Source: Thereva unica (Eukaryota; Arthropoda; Insecta; Diptera; Therevidae). From it: a DNA stretch of 64,000 bases. The notes below the pieces were generated by a model that had not been told where the DNA came from, made no database searches, and was given only the letters and a program-made list of their open reading frames with translations. Where the stretch lies: the NCBI GenBank assembly GCA_949987705.1, contig OX465282.1, positions 60,385,922-60,449,921 of the forward strand. The letters are read 5' to 3'. Positions 1 through 12,600 of this stretch are shown piece after piece (the stretch's first letter is position 1; every line of letters begins with the position of its first letter). A program made the translations under genes and the position numbers.

Positions 1-1160
1 AAACTAGACCTTGTTTGATTGAATCTAACAGGTCGCGCAAGTGACAAAAGTAAAAAAAAAAAGTGGGAAACGTGATTTTAATTTTTCCTACAGTCCCTAC
101 TCTAATTAAAAAATAACAGAAAAATCCTCACTTGCCTCTAAGGGGGCCAGGAGGCTCCCCAGGGGGCTGAAAATCGTAAAATGCACTTATGCACTTTACA
201 CTTTTACCTCCCAAGCCCCCCAAAAAAAACGTAGGAGGCTCAAAGACCCCGAAAAATCTTCGTAATTTAACGTACAACAATCTAAAAATAATATAAAAAT
301 CCGCATTTGCCTCTAAGGGTGTCAAAAAGGATCCTGAAAGTTTGCCCCCTCTCAGATGCACCCTATGCACGCCAACCAATGGCCGAAAGCGATTAACTCA
401 AGCAAAATATTTAAATGTTGCAGCCATGTAGCTGGCTGGAGTATGGAAACTTTTGGTCGAGCTCCAGTCATGGACAGCAGCGTATGATTCTACGGTATAC
501 GAAGCAAACCATAGCATATCATAGCTACGCGAGTTGCGTTTCAATCATTACGTTTACATGCTTACTTGAAGTATACTTGAAGTAGATTTCAAGTAACTAC
601 ATAAATATGCATGTAAACTCGTCCTGACTTCAAGTATACTTGAGTCAAGTAAATAACAAAAATTTGTTTGATGGATTTGAAAAAGCTCATGTAAATGCTA
701 CTTGAATACTTGAAATTTTGAATACGTATTTTTTCCTTGGAACAAGAAGAAGATAAAAACTGTAGTGAATGCATATTTTTGATGCAATATTTCTCAAGTT
801 ATTTATTATTATAATATGGAGCTAGTTTCTGTTATAATATGAAAGGTCAAATGTTAGTTCAAGAAAATTTCAAGACATTTTGAAGTCAAGTAAATAAACC
901 GAAAACGCGAGTCTTCCATGAAACTCCGCGAAGACCGATTTTCCAAATTCAACATGGCCCCCGAAAATGACCGAAATTCAAAATAGCCACCCAAATATGA
1001 ATTTGCAAATTGTGTTCCGAGTTCAATGAAAGTTGGTATCTAGGGGTTTTTCAAATCGCTAATAACGAATTTGTGATCAGAACTTATAAGCTAAAAACGG
1101 TCGCGCCAATATGGGGGACGAAATTTTCCGATCCAATTGAAAGTGAATATCTTTTACCTA
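1..1160. other. AT-rich region without recognisable gene
   Basis: I recognise no gene here. Two diverged direct copies of a block of about 174 bp begin near 105 and 279; both contain TTGCCTCTAAGGG (about 133 and 307) after an A-rich run. From 545 to 900 the motif CTTGAAGTATACTTGAAG and its variants recur in both orientations (about 552, 630, 700, 880), suggesting a decayed inverted-repeat element. Open frames here are short and resemble nothing I know. Confidence 0.5.
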
Positions 1161-1327
1161 TACAGGGTGTATTAACGAGTATGTCGGGACGCCTGGCTAT
1201 GGATAGGTCTTAGATAGTTGAACAAAAAATTGTATGGGTGGTGGGAGTGTCGGGCGGGAAATCGTTACGGTTTAGCCGCTAGGGCATTTTGAAATTTTTT
1301 TGGTAGAAGTTTACATATCACCCTGTA
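1161..1327. mobile_element. Small MITE-like element, TIR TACAGGGTG
   Basis: A 167-bp segment begins TACAGGGTG and ends CACCCTGTA, a 9-bp terminal inverted repeat that includes a TA at each end, as expected for Tc1/mariner-type targets. It is too short to code. A very similar right end (TTTACATATxACCCTGTATTTTTGT) is seen near 54190-54215, so the end is dispersed in this genome. I infer a non-autonomous element or a pair of such ends. Confidence 0.5.
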
Positions 1328-2079
1328 TTTTTGTAACCGCTTAGCCTACGTCCATGAGCAAAATACCAACGCTTTCCATGTTTTCAATAATTTGTGTTAA
1401 TAATAACGCAGTTAAGGAAGCATGTATAGTGGTTGTGGACATTTTAGAAATGAACTGATTTACCAGTTGACCGAACGTAATCAACTCAGAGTAAGTTGAT
1501 TTGACAAACAGAGTCAGTACTGGCACTATAATTATTTTTAGGAAAAATTCATAATTTAACAAAATATTTTTTTTTTTGCGAAATTCATGTGAAATATTTT
1601 TTCAAAGAAAATTATTTCAAATTTTTTTAGAAATTATACAAATTATTTGAATAAAAATAATTTTTTCAATGCCGTCAATACTGGTATTGAACGGCATAAA
1701 TACCGATATTATAATTTTATTATTTTACCTCAAATACCGGTATACCGGATTCCGTTATTGCAATCCCTAGTAGTATGTTATATTATAATAATATTATATT
1801 ATATTAATTATTTTATATTATATATTACGTATTATGTACTATATACTATGTACATGGGGCATACTATGTAAAATTTTATAATTTAATATTTTTATTTTTA
1901 TTAATTTTAGAATAAGAAACGCAGTTGTCTTTATTCTAATTTATTATCGACTGAAAAACAAAATCACTCAAATTTCAAAGGCAAATCGAAAATGTTACTA
2001 TGTTTACAGTTTTTTAGATTTAAAGCTAAGTGGCTTTAGATCTAAGTAATTATGCTGAGACATATTCCGCCCCCTAGTG
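1328..2079. other. AT-rich spacer, no gene seen
   Basis: Low-complexity AT-rich sequence with short palindromic runs around ACCGGTATACCGG (about 1735) and TATTATAATAATATTATAT (about 1778). No coding similarity recognised. Confidence 0.4.
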
Positions 2080-2760
2080 CTGAACCATAACTCCCACAGC
2101 ACGGCTAGTAATGTCGCCTAGTTCAAGTCCCAGCCTACACAGCTTATTTACTGGTCTGCGGTAGATTTACGACTCGAACTATTCCGTCTTTTGCGGGATG
2201 TACCGTCAGAATAATACCTAGGGGCCACTGGCCTCTTGGGATGTTGTTTTTCATGATTACAAGTTCGCCTTCTTTGCGATTTTCAATATTGCAATTCCAC
2301 TTCCACCGATTTATTAAAGTTGGTTATATTCTTTCAGAAACCTCTTCCTTCCAGAACGCTTCTATCAATAATTGAGAAACTTTCCACATTTGTTTCTCCT
2401 TTGAATCTTATGTGTCGTATTTTTCTGGAGTGTGTATAGTTACCTTCTGTTGAATGAGTTTGGGCAGATACTAATATGATCGTCTCGGTCATTCGATTCC
2501 AGCTAAATGTATTTACTAAATGTTCAGCTTCACAAAAAATAAATAGTAAAGTTTCATCGTTTGGATTTTCGCCCACTGATAGCGCGGATTCTATTGCTCT
2601 TTTGAAGCACCCAGCAAGCCACTCCCAGCTGCCGCCGAAATTTGGAGCACATGCCGGAATAAGCTTCCATTCTACGTCCTTCATCGCTAACGAAGCTTTC
2701 ATCGTTTGTTTGTCAAACTCCTCGAGCGCCTCTAAAGCCAGCTCTACACGATGGGGTGAA
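2080..2760 (-). pseudogene. BEL/Pao integrase C-terminal relic
   Basis: Read on the minus strand, 2702 down to about 2560 encodes a WKLIPACAPNFGGSWEW-type stretch. This is the end of the BEL/Pao integrase core, where the motif is normally W-x-F-x-P-P-x-A-P-H-F-G-G-x-W-E and contains the catalytic E. Further on (about 2280-2155, in another frame) comes a GQWPLGIILTVHPAKDG stretch, the conserved C-terminal domain found after BEL/Pao integrases (DUF5641 type). The frames are broken between the two and flanking LTRs are not evident, so this is a fragment. The catalytic glutamate position is retained, but nothing upstream of the core is readable. The family call is good; the boundaries are approximate. 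Confidence 0.75.
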
Positions 2761-5260
2761 CGCTTGATTCTAATGTTGGTTCGAATGATTGAGTCAAATG
2801 GACTCGACGATTAGTATGGTATGGGACATACACGGTGGAGCGAGCGTATAATCCAATGCAATTGATTCAAACGTTCGCCAAGTCATGTCATTTTTTAAAT
2901 TGAATTGTCAAAGAAAGCAAAATGGAATAATTTCTTTAATAATAATTATTAATAATATAAATAATCAATTATTAACTAATAATAATACACATACATACAT
3001 AATAATAAACATACATACCTGTAAAAACCCAAATCACAGAATGAACTGATGACCGAATCGTGTAGCAGTGTGCCAAATGTCTTCTAACTGTGGGGCCGAG
3101 TGGGAAAAAAGTGTTTGACTTGTCCCAAATACCGACAACAGCCCGAACGTGTCCAAACGCGAACGTCGGACGGTTGACATTGGACACTCGTAGCTCGAGT
3201 ACCGGCCACACGATGCGTCCTACCATCAAGCGTCCAACTTAATAAAGTTTTAGAACGCGCTTAATGTCGTTTTCAGACGACGGTAAACTGGGTGAACTGG
3301 CTCCAGAAGCCGGAATTTTCATTTTAACGTTGCAAACAGCCGCATTTTCGGGAATTTTGTTAAAGCAGATATTATTCATCTTCCTGAGTCGACCAAGCAG
3401 GTATTAATCAATACAACCATCCAGTTAAGTGTAAAAATAAACCCCTTGTACACCTCTTGTATCCTAAAAATAGTTACTTACCTTATGATAAATCTCCAAT
3501 TCAAGAGATACAATATTTCTTAATGTACTACCACCCATACTTTAGTTGGTGGATGCCGTGTTAAAGTAGAATCCGTTTCGATTTCTTTTATTGTCATATG
3601 CGAAAGATCTCGCTGACATAAATACATCAAAGGGAACAATGAAGGCAGCAAAACGAAACAAACATCAGAAGCTGTCTTACAATAAATCTAGGAGATGCCC
3701 AAGAACACACAATCGGATTAAATATCGCTTAGCAGAGGCTGGCATCGACAAGACACTGCTGAACGTGAATCTTGCCCAGATGAACGACGTGTCTAAGTAT
3801 TTCAATTGATTTGCGCGCGCACACTTGATATGGATTACAGACTTTTCAAGAAGACACTGGGTAGAATTCACCATTCGAACATTCAGTATCGGGGGAATGC
3901 CTGCTCGTCTCTTTCCCTGGAACAATTGAGGTTGTTTCTTGGAGATTGGAATCAAGTAAGTAGTAGGCGACTCGAATTAAAATTTATTGTGAATTGTTTG
4001 GTACCTAGAGGGCACATGCCTGCTCAAAGGTACCGAAACGTCAACTTGCGGCAAGGAATTCTATGCGATGATCAACATTCCAGCAAGGGTTGATATTTTG
4101 CCGATTCTGAGATGTTCTGAGGATATTCTGTTATTCTGACGATAATATGTATTTGTTGACTTTTTGTTATTTTTAGAATAAATAAAAAGATTCATTTTGA
4201 TTCAAAAAAGTGTTCTGAAGTGATATGTACGTCCGGTAATGGTTAAAAGTGAAGCAGAAATCCTAAATCAATATGAATGCTAGCTGGAGTAGTTATTAAT
4301 TAAAAGAAATTAACACGAGAGCGCAGATGTTTTTGCTGACTGAATTTATGTTTATGCAATTATGTTTTTGCTGACTACGTCAGCTTATCTCGTAGATTAA
4401 GAAATTTAGAATAAGAATTTCATAAGCGGAGTTACCTATAACTTGTAACGGACGTTTATTCAAATTTTGTTAAGTAACATAAAAATATCGGCATTTAAAC
4501 CTTAATATTGTTTTTCTCGTTTTTAGTTTTTCCTTATATACTAAATTTGTTATCCGCCCCCCAAATGTGGGACTGTTGGTTGCGAGCACATAATACGTTA
4601 AACGCAGTGAAAGATGAGAGTTTCGTGAGTTATTACGGTTACGTAGTGGTTGAACAGTGAGCGAAATTCCTGCCACGAGTAGGGTCCTAGCAAATGCAAC
4701 GCAGAAGCTAAAAGGGACATCATCAGTGAATCCTCCGGCGTTTCAGAAAACCAGAGAATCACCAACGCGAACGAATCCTATTCGAGCTCCATCGTAGCAA
4801 TAAAAATCTGGACTGACCTTCCATAACATAATATAACGTCTGGCCTGAAAATGCTATTCTCTTTAATGTAAGTACAAATTTTATGTACTTTCATTAAGTA
4901 TTTGGTTTAAAATAAAAAATAATTTATTAGTCAAAGTTGACACCTTGATTTAATTACAATTCTATATGTATACCTAAATAAGTAATTGAAGAGAAAAGTG
5001 GAATTATGTAGTCAAACAATATCCTTTTCCCTCTCTTAAAAAGTTACTCTGAGGTGAATGTTTAAAATTAAATAAATAAATAAATATCGCATCGTGAAGA
5101 ATAAAGAAATAGTAGATTTGTCTACAAGTAAAGAAAAGTGATAGTTTTCCAGTGAGTGTAAATGTTAACACGAGTTGGAAAGCTCCCTTTTTTGAACGCG
5201 TTGAATATGCTATTTTTCGGGAATCGTATAGACATACATACATTGGAAATCAAAAATCGT
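2761..5260. other. Unassigned noncoding stretch
   Basis: Short open frames occur (for example 3591-3809 and 3806-4093 on the plus strand) but I recognise none. An AATAAA-type signal lies near 4180. The ORF at 3591 is rich in Lys/Arg/Asn and could be a fragment of a transposon protein; I cannot assign it. I see no RNA gene. Confidence 0.3.
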
Positions 5261-5264
5261 AAAG

Positions 5265-5660
5265 AAAATTGCGGTCCAAAAATTGGAAGCCAACAAATTA
5301 AGGAAACAGTTTCAATTAGTGTATCGTCCTAGCACCCTAGAAATGAGGAGGAGCTTGATGTTTTATCTAGTTTAAAATCCTTCGACGTGATTATAGGGGA
5401 TGACACATTAAAGAAAGAAAAAACAACCCGTTGCATATCAAGTCGGTAGTTTGCCGAGTTCGTAAGGGCAAGCAGCTAAAACAATACTTTACTTCTTATG
5501 AAAACAACAGTATATACTCCCTTCTTTTGCAGCAGGTTTATAACAATTCACAACTATCCAAACTGCTATATTTTGAAAATAAATTGAATTTAAAATGTGG
5601 TTCAGGGGTTAAGCCATTCAGCGTTAAGAAATTACACTTTAAATATCATAGTTGTTAAAG
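5265..5660 (+). pseudogene. Possible Gypsy-type pol relic (protease/RT junction)
   Basis: A plus-strand reading near 5340-5425 gives a short segment with an SFDVIIGDDTL motif. This resembles the conserved FDxIIGxDxL segment that follows the aspartic protease in Gypsy/Ty3 Pol proteins. The stretch after it (5431-5658) is open but not clearly RT. The DSG/DTG catalytic motif and RT blocks are not visible. I treat this as a weak, decayed match; it could be chance. Confidence 0.25.
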
Positions 5661-6346
5661 TAAGTTTTTTTTTTAAATCAGTAGTAATATAGATATTATT
5701 GTCCCTCGGATTGCAAGTGGCTAATAATTGATAGGTAAAATTCAGTGAGGGATTCGGAAAATACAGATCTTTGATATCACGCTAACTTTCCCTAGGGTTG
5801 AAAAGCACACTTTCTGATCCGCTCAAAACTTTTTTTAATCCTTTAACTTGCTTTTCTGAATTTCATTTCAAGACACAAATTATTCGCAATCTTTTCAAAG
5901 CTACCTGGAGTCCCCGTGACTATTCAGCGCTTTTCTAAAGCTCGACGAAATTTCCACGTAGATACTCCTAAAATAATTCGAATTCCATCCATCCAAATCC
6001 ATCATTCCAAATTTTTTGTCGTATAAACGGGTATGTTCGAATTGTGATTTAACCTAAATTTTTCCGGCTGAAGCCAAAGTTAAAAGAATGTAAATATCCG
6101 TTTATACGTTAATTCGAAATTTTAACGTAACTTTAAGTTAAATCGCTATAAACTTAGTAGTCGACGCGTTTCAATAGAATACACTAGAAAAAAATCTGTG
6201 GCTTCATAAATCCATTCGTATAATTTATTCGACCGTGCATATCGAGTCGCTCTATAGTCGAGCAAGTATCTGTGGACATCAGCCTTTTCGTCAACCTATA
6301 TCAGTCCTTCCTCGAGCGAGTGAACCTGCGCATCCCGTCCGTAAAA

Positions 6347-6491
6347 ATGGACAAATGGCTTATAAAGCGACCAAAAATTACAAATAATGAAAAGCATGAC
6401 GAAGTAACCATCGGAGAACACTCTGCAAGTAGCATCAACAACAATGCTGACAATAATTTGCTTCATTTAAGTAGTGATGTTCAAAATGAAA
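6347..6491 (+). CDS. Candidate first coding exon, MDKWLIKRPK N-terminus
   Basis: An ATG at 6347 opens a frame of about 48 codons. It starts MDKWLIKRPK, then an acidic, Ser/Asn-rich stretch, and ends at a textbook donor GTAAGT at 6492. N-termini of the type MDKxLxK followed by polar linker are common in hAT/ZMYM-like transposase-derived proteins, and such proteins are often interrupted by an intron here. I cannot find a convincing downstream exon; the frame at 6697-6894 is open but unrecognised. It may be a first exon of a host gene continuing outside my recognition, a domesticated transposase, or chance. Confidence 0.3.
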
Positions 6492-6964
6492 GTAAGTACT
6501 CCTTTTTTTTCATTTTATTTTGAAAAATATTTTAAGTGTGGATTGAAATAAAATTGAATTTCTGTTCTTTGAATTTTTGTTACGACGTCGTCTGCAAATA
6601 CGCTTACTCTCTCATTTCCTTGAATTTGCTTTTTGTATAAAGACGACGTGAAAACCTTTTCTTAATTTTTCTTGGAAATTATTTCTGACAGAATTATTGC
6701 CAAAGATGTTCAAATTCATTGCGAATCTAACTAGAACAGAAATTTTATCAAATATTATCAAAAATTTCAAAAGTGAGTTTTCATATTTGGGTGTTTCTCA
6801 CCAAAGTGGTAAAATCGCTGTCCTTGGCAAATATTACGGAAACTATGGCGAGAAATATTTATATTTCTGCAAATTTGAATTTATAACTATCTAAACTATA
6901 GTATACAATATAGAAAATATCTCACTTAAAAACCTATATGGTTTCAATAACGTATTTTTTAGGT

Positions 6965-7860
6965 CTAAAAACAGTCCCCTAGCCGGTCCCCAAACCAAAA
7001 TATTTTCTATTGAGTTCATTAATTGAACTAATCTTTTAAAAACAAATAACTTATATAACACAATTTAATCAATATGAAATGATATGCTATTAGACTCTAA
7101 TATCAATTTATTTAAACTATTTTTTGATTAGTTTAATTTAACCTAAAGTTGGTCCCCGAATTTCATGAACAGTCCCCTGCCAAAGTTTCGAGTTACGCAT
7201 CAGGCCATCTACAGTAAAGACAGACTTGTTAATGGGCGTAACGAAACGTGAACGACATGAAGTTAGCTCTGTTACCACCAAAAGTAGCTATACCTCATTT
7301 TGTTTAGTGTTACAAGAGTTAGAGGGGCACATGCGCGCATCGGTACGCAACATTAGACAGTCCCCTAGTAAGTGTTATTTTTCTTTTTTTAAAGTGTTCC
7401 AGTTTTCTCTATTGTGCATCGTTTTAAATAAGATGTCTTATATTGTTTCTATAAAACAAAATAAAGTCATAATGAAGGAATTTTATGGTACCGTAACAAT
7501 TACACAAATTAAACAGTCCCCTGCCAACAGTCCCCGGTCAACAGTCCCCCGCTACATACAGAAACAGGAGACTGTTTCATTTATTAGGGTACTATTATTG
7601 TACTTTTGCCTTTGTTTTAGGTCTATAACCATCTTTTAATCATGGCGCGAGAAAGAAGAAAGTGTCTAAGGAAGAAATAAAAGTTCACAAGTTTACTTGA
7701 AACCACACAGAGAACTTGGAACTACCAAAGAAGACTGTTTTATTTTTATATATATGCGTCATGAGGAATGTTTTTAAAGTATATATACTACTAATAAATG
7801 CTCATTTCACTTATATATACAGTCCTTTGACATATGCAACAGTCCTCTGACATATGAATT
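6965..7860. repeat. Cluster of CAGTCCCC motifs
   Basis: The octamer CAGTCCCC or a one-base variant recurs near 6972, 7170, 7357, 7515, 7530, 7543, 7821 and 7839, mostly followed by TG or TAG. Two near-identical CAGTCCTxTGACATATG units lie at about 7820-7856. The spacing is irregular, so this is not a simple tandem array. It may be the remains of a satellite or the subterminal repeats of a transposon. Confidence 0.5.
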
Positions 7861-8169
7861 TTTTAAATTTACTCAATAAGTCCTAAAATAAAACAAATAT
7901 ATTTGGGTCCCTTACTGTTTATTATCCACCAGATAGATATCTATTTAATTGTATATTTTTTTTTCATATTCACTTAAAAAAGTTACTGGGACAGATTTCT
8001 TGCAAAAATTTACCAGTTTACAGAGAAACACCCATTTGACCACTTTCCAAATCTTTTATTGGCTGTGCCTGAGAATAGAGTAAAGTCAGATCTGAAACAT
8101 TTTCAAAAAGGAAAATTTTGATTTTTCTATTTCGGTCGTAGAATTTTCTGTTTCCATCATCATCGTCTG

Positions 8170-8580
8170 TAGCACTACAGCCTATTATAGTTTCTTGGCT
8201 TCCTTCAGCTTTTCTCTCTATACCGTTCGGTTCCTGGCTAATGTCCTCCAATTACTTACGCCTAACTTAACTAAATCTTCTCCAACGGGGTCCAAATATC
8301 GCTTCTTTGGTCGACTGGTATTTCTCCTTCCATCAGGAATTCTTCATCGCTTTTTAGTGGGGTCGCTATGGTCAAGCCTTTGTACGTATGCCACCCATCG
8401 CAATCTGCTTAATTTTAAACTTTTGTCAAGGTCGGATCCACGGTGCAGTTGGTATAATTCATGATTATATCTCCTTCTCCGTTCACAGTTTTCAAAGGTT
8501 TCATCAGCAAATTTCAATGTCTATGTCTCTGATCCGAACATCAGAACGGACTTGATTAGCGTGGTAATATAGTTTACCCC
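8170..8580 (-). pseudogene. Non-LTR retrotransposon RT C-terminal relic
   Basis: On the minus strand, about 8467 down to 8390 reads through YNHELYQLH and then LKLSRLRWVG, a signature of the C-terminal region of many insect LINE reverse transcriptases (RTE/CR1-like proteins carry a similar NxELYxLY...LRWxGHVxR block). Further down, in another frame near 8255-8205, an NWRTLARNRT-like stretch matches the usual tail of the same family. Stops and frameshifts separate the pieces. No RT catalytic core is visible. The surrounding open frames at 8018-8251 and 8195-8464 are out-of-frame shadows of this relic. Confidence 0.6.
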
Positions 8581-8612
8581 TCGTTCCTCTAGACTAGACA
8601 AAGACGTGAAGG

Positions 8613-8855
8613 GGCCGTGTTCCGTAATATCATGCAGCATACTGCCCATTGAGAAAGGATAAATTCAAGCGTTTGCACTGTGATTTACAACAGCACACAT
8701 GAAAGGATTACAACTTTAAACTGTTTCATCCTCACATCTCTTACATTTTTGTGATAACCAGGACGTCACACCGGTTCACACAAGTAAAATATGGCATCAA
8801 TTAATGACGCCATTAGCACTGCCCTGTGTACTGGGTTATATTTCGGAACACGGCC
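8613..8855. mobile_element. MITE, TIR GGCCGTGTTCCG
   Basis: A 243-bp element starts GGCCGTGTTCCGTAATAT and ends ATATTTCGGAACACGGCC, an 18-bp inverted repeat with one mismatch. AAGG is present on both flanks (before 8613 and after 8855), a possible 4-bp target duplication. It has no coding capacity. It lies at the edge of the LINE relic and may be inserted in it. Confidence 0.65.
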
Positions 8856-8869
8856 AAGGTGTTGTCGAA

Positions 8870-10605
8870 GGCCAAAATAGCGATGACAATTTTTTATGTC
8901 CATTAATTTATCAATAAATATCATTATTTAAAATCACAATTATAAACAATTATAAGATTATTAAAAAAGCGGTCGTTTCTATCATAAACCTGTGGTCAAA
9001 TTTTTCAAGTTTAAAATTTCAACTACAATGAGTGGTAACGACTATTAAAAATGCTCTAATTCCATATAGAGCACAAGGATTTTGACATAACAGTTGCTTT
9101 TTTTTATGTGGGAAAACCAAGCTTAGGAATCACCCTTTGTACTACTAGTCTGTCATGTCGTTCAGGTCATGGTTCAGTGTCTAGTAGCAAGCTTGGTTTG
9201 AAAGATAAAAAAGAAAATGATAGGATTTGGGGCGGGGTCTGTGGGGTGTTGGAGCAGGTGGCGATGAACCTTACGTTTGACATTGATTATAGAGTAAGTA
9301 GATATGGACAAACATCTTTCCAGCTGGTTTGTTAGATGGCGATAGTTATACCGAATTAAGTTTTAGTGATAGGAATTTCTGTTTTAAACCTCTAAAATCA
9401 ATGGGAATGGGTTTTGAACATTAGTTTAATAATATAAATAATAATATTTCTTTATAAGGGCATAATAATCATAAAATAGACACATTTTTTAATTTTGTTA
9501 TTTTTTAGTAAAAATTGAAAAAAGCTGGTTTGCGCCTGAATTTAAAAAAGCATTTCAAAGCCCTTAACGCATGTTAGAAGAAAAGCCAAAAGTTTCGGGT
9601 CTAAAAATAGATTCCTGCGCGGGTATTCCTTTTGTTTTGTTTTGGATGGGGGTGGGTGGGCTGAAACTACGATGATTTCTTGGTCGGTGGCTGAAATTTA
9701 TCAATGACTTAATGAATGGGAAGAGAGATTAGATTTAATAGGAAATTTTGCATCGCGTTTTTTTTTAATTTGAGAAAAATGAAATAGGTTTTTTTTGAGC
9801 AAAAATTCAAGTTTTTGTGTATTTATTTTATTATTGCTTACAGAGAAAATTTAAGCCATTTAGTTTGGGTCAATTTAAATACATATATAAGTATACTTAC
9901 AATAATAGAATTATAATAAAGAATATCAGAATTATCGTTTAAAACTCTACTTCATATTTCTCAAGATTAGGTAGTCGTCAATGAAGGAAGAAAGGTTCCG
10001 ATTTTGAAAGATTTTTTTAAATGTTTTTATATAGGGTAATTGTTTACTTTAAATAAGCAGCAATAAAAGATTGTGCCCAATTCGAGAATGAGGTGGGGTA
10101 GAGGTTGGGTGGGAGAGTTTTTGGGTCTTACAATCCAGCGTTAAAGTCGTAATAACTGCAATAACTGCTTATTAAAGTAATAAAATATTACTTGTAAAAA
10201 GGTGATTTTTGCAAAATTTCAACAGTGACTAACTTTTTAAGGGATGACCAAGGGCTAATTCCAAAAGAAACGTCCCTTATTACCCCCACTCCTACCCCCT
10301 GGAAGTGGAGTGATATAGTAAATAATTAGCAAAAACTCAAAGAATTTTGGTATATTATGTACATGTATATATCAAAACATATTATACAACTGGAAGCCTG
10401 CTGTGAAAACCTATAATTATTGGCCGGTGCCTCAGCACAAAATCACACTTGTTTTGTGCGACAAAAAGATTGCAAACAAGTAGGAATTCTTGATGTTTAG
10501 GTTGTAACGAGAGCCAAAATTAAAAAAGAAATTTGTAGATGTAGAAATTTTGTGTAGTTATAGGCATGACGAGGGATCGCAGGCTCTTGTTTCGGACGAC
10601 CAGCT
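8870..10605. other. Noncoding AT-rich interval
   Basis: No recognisable gene. A block of about 35 bp around 9281-9312 (CATTGATTATA...AGTAGATATGGACAAAC) reappears inverted at about 17308-17350, pointing to a dispersed repeat. The frame at 9108-9335 is open but unrecognised. Confidence 0.4.
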
Positions 10606-10609
10606 TTAA

Positions 10610-11516
10610 GGGGGGACAACACCTTGAATGTTCAAAAAAACCGACTTTTTTTATTGCTCTAATTGATACTTTATTCTATCTAGAATATATGTGTAAAAGG
10701 ATTTTTAAAAATTCGAAGTCGTTTTCGAGTTATAACAATTTTTGTCGGAGCGTGACACTGATTGCAACCGGCGCCTGAGCCGATCTTCCGCTGTCGGGCG
10801 GACGAAATCAGGCTAGCCAAAGTTAGTTTGTTCAGGTCAAATAATGCAAAAATGTACGAATTAAACTTTTTAAAAATGACTCATAAATATGGTGCAGGAA
10901 CAGCAGACTGATGGTAAGATTCAAACGCGAGCAGTAACGTACGCTAAACGTGCAGCGTTTTGTACGCCACACTTTGACAGCCGTTTTCTCGAATCCATGG
11001 ATTTCAAACTGGCTGCACACTTTCCTCGGAATCTACTCGGCCAAATGACTTGAAATTTTGACAGAATGTTTATAAAAGCACTCTCTACGACCTAGCGTAG
11101 CCGTTTGGTTTTGGTTTATTTGTTTTAAAATGGCGGCTATTTATTGTTAAAAATTCTCCAAAAAATCGACTTTTTTACTTTAAGTGGCTGTTTTTTCAAA
11201 ATGATTAGATGAAATAAAAATCGGCTACACTAGGTCGTAGACAATGTATTTAAGATTAACTTGCTTTAATTGGAATCCATTTTTATTGCTTCAGGTCCCC
11301 GTGGTATGTGCAGCCAGCGAAAAGGTGCATGCGCGAGGATTTGTTAAACAAATATAGTTTGTTAAAACTTTTTCGACTTTGTTGACGTGTAAAAGTAAAG
11401 TTTAATAGTTGTTTTAATAAATAAAAAAAGTTTCATTTGCTTTTAAAAAGTATTGTTTACAATATTGAACTTTCAATTTAACGTAAAATCGTGCCTATTC
11501 AAGGTGTTGTCCCCCC
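10610..11516. mobile_element. Non-autonomous TTAA-target DNA transposon
   Basis: The 907-bp element is bounded by TTAA at 10606-10609 and 11517-11520. It begins GGGGGGACAACACCTTGAAT and ends with the exact reverse complement, a 20-bp perfect terminal inverted repeat. TTAA duplications are typical of the piggyBac and Kolobok superfamilies; the termini alone do not decide which. It contains no transposase. Inside, CTACGACCTAGCGTAGCCG (about 11087) and its one-mismatch reverse complement (about 11223) form a second inverted pair. Confidence 0.85.
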
Positions 11517-12074
11517 TTAATGAAGGTGCTTGGTGTTAGTACTGGAAGAACAGACGAAAAAAAATCAAGAATAGAAAACTCTCATATGTACCAAACATCA
11601 AAGTAGGTACAACGGACTAGAGCCACTTTCGTATAGACCCACTATTAAACATCAAATCCACTTCAGCTAGTTTATTAATAAGTTCTATATTTAATTCGAC
11701 AATATTTTCATTCATTTTTAATATATTTTCTTTGAGTTGAAAAAGCGCCCCGCTTCAAAACTACATACATTTTGGCAGAAAATTGAGAGTAGAGTTATGC
11801 AGGCAACGGAAAAAGTGAAAAATTCGACGCCTAATGTAAAACTGTAAAATTAACTTACATCTCTGCCGTGCAAAGGGGAAAAGACCTATATGCATTATAG
11901 GTCAAAATGGCTTTGTATGGATTTTTTGATTTAAAATATTCATATTTATCCCTAAAAAAAATTTCAGACTAATAGCACTTTTTAATAAAAAGTTTTCTTT
12001 TTGGACATTTACTTTATATGCGTCGGTTTGAATTATTTTCAAACTGAAAAAACGCACAAAGCAGCCATGACCTC

Positions 12075-12253
12075 TTAAATCTTTTGACCATTGCACAAAT
12101 TGTGGACTCTTATTTCAAGAAAAAGCTCTATAGTCTTATAGAGTGTTTGCCACTTGTAAATTGAAAATATATTTGATGGATAGAAAACGACAAGAGATTT
12201 CCAGGTTTTTGGCCGTTGTCTTGCGAAGAGGAAAGAAGAGCGGAAAAAGCTTA
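12075..12253. repeat. Subterminal inverted repeat, left copy
   Basis: About 180 bp that matches the reverse complement of 14785-14965, including the hairpin CTCTATAGTCTTATAGAG, a block with GACAAGAGATTTCCAGG and one with GGCCGTTGTCTTG. It is separated from the outer terminal repeat by about 170 bp of unmatched sequence, giving two-tiered termini. Confidence 0.85.
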
Positions 12254-12600
12254 TGATCTCGTGTATAGTTTTCCCTCTGCAAAGTGCACAATTTTCACAA
12301 AGAGAAAAAAAAGTAGGAGAAAATGAACTTTTATTTGTAAATAATTATTGATATATAAGAGTAATAGCGCGGTAAATAATTTGTTATGGGTTATTAGAAT
12401 TTAAAATAGTTCTTTCAGTTTGTAGTTTGTGATAGACATCGGCGTCAATAGTAAAAAAAAAAAGAAATTAGAGTGAAAAATTTTGTGTTTCGCGAGTGAA
12501 AATATTAAGATAATTTGGGTAAAAGTAATTTTAAGATATTTTAAGTAAAAGTAATATTAAGATACTTACGAGTTTTAATTTACAAACATTAATTGATAAA

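Noticed and set aside
7226..7639. 137-residue ORF in the CAGTCCCC cluster
   Set aside because: No recognisable domain, and the frame crosses the repeat motifs; likely chance.
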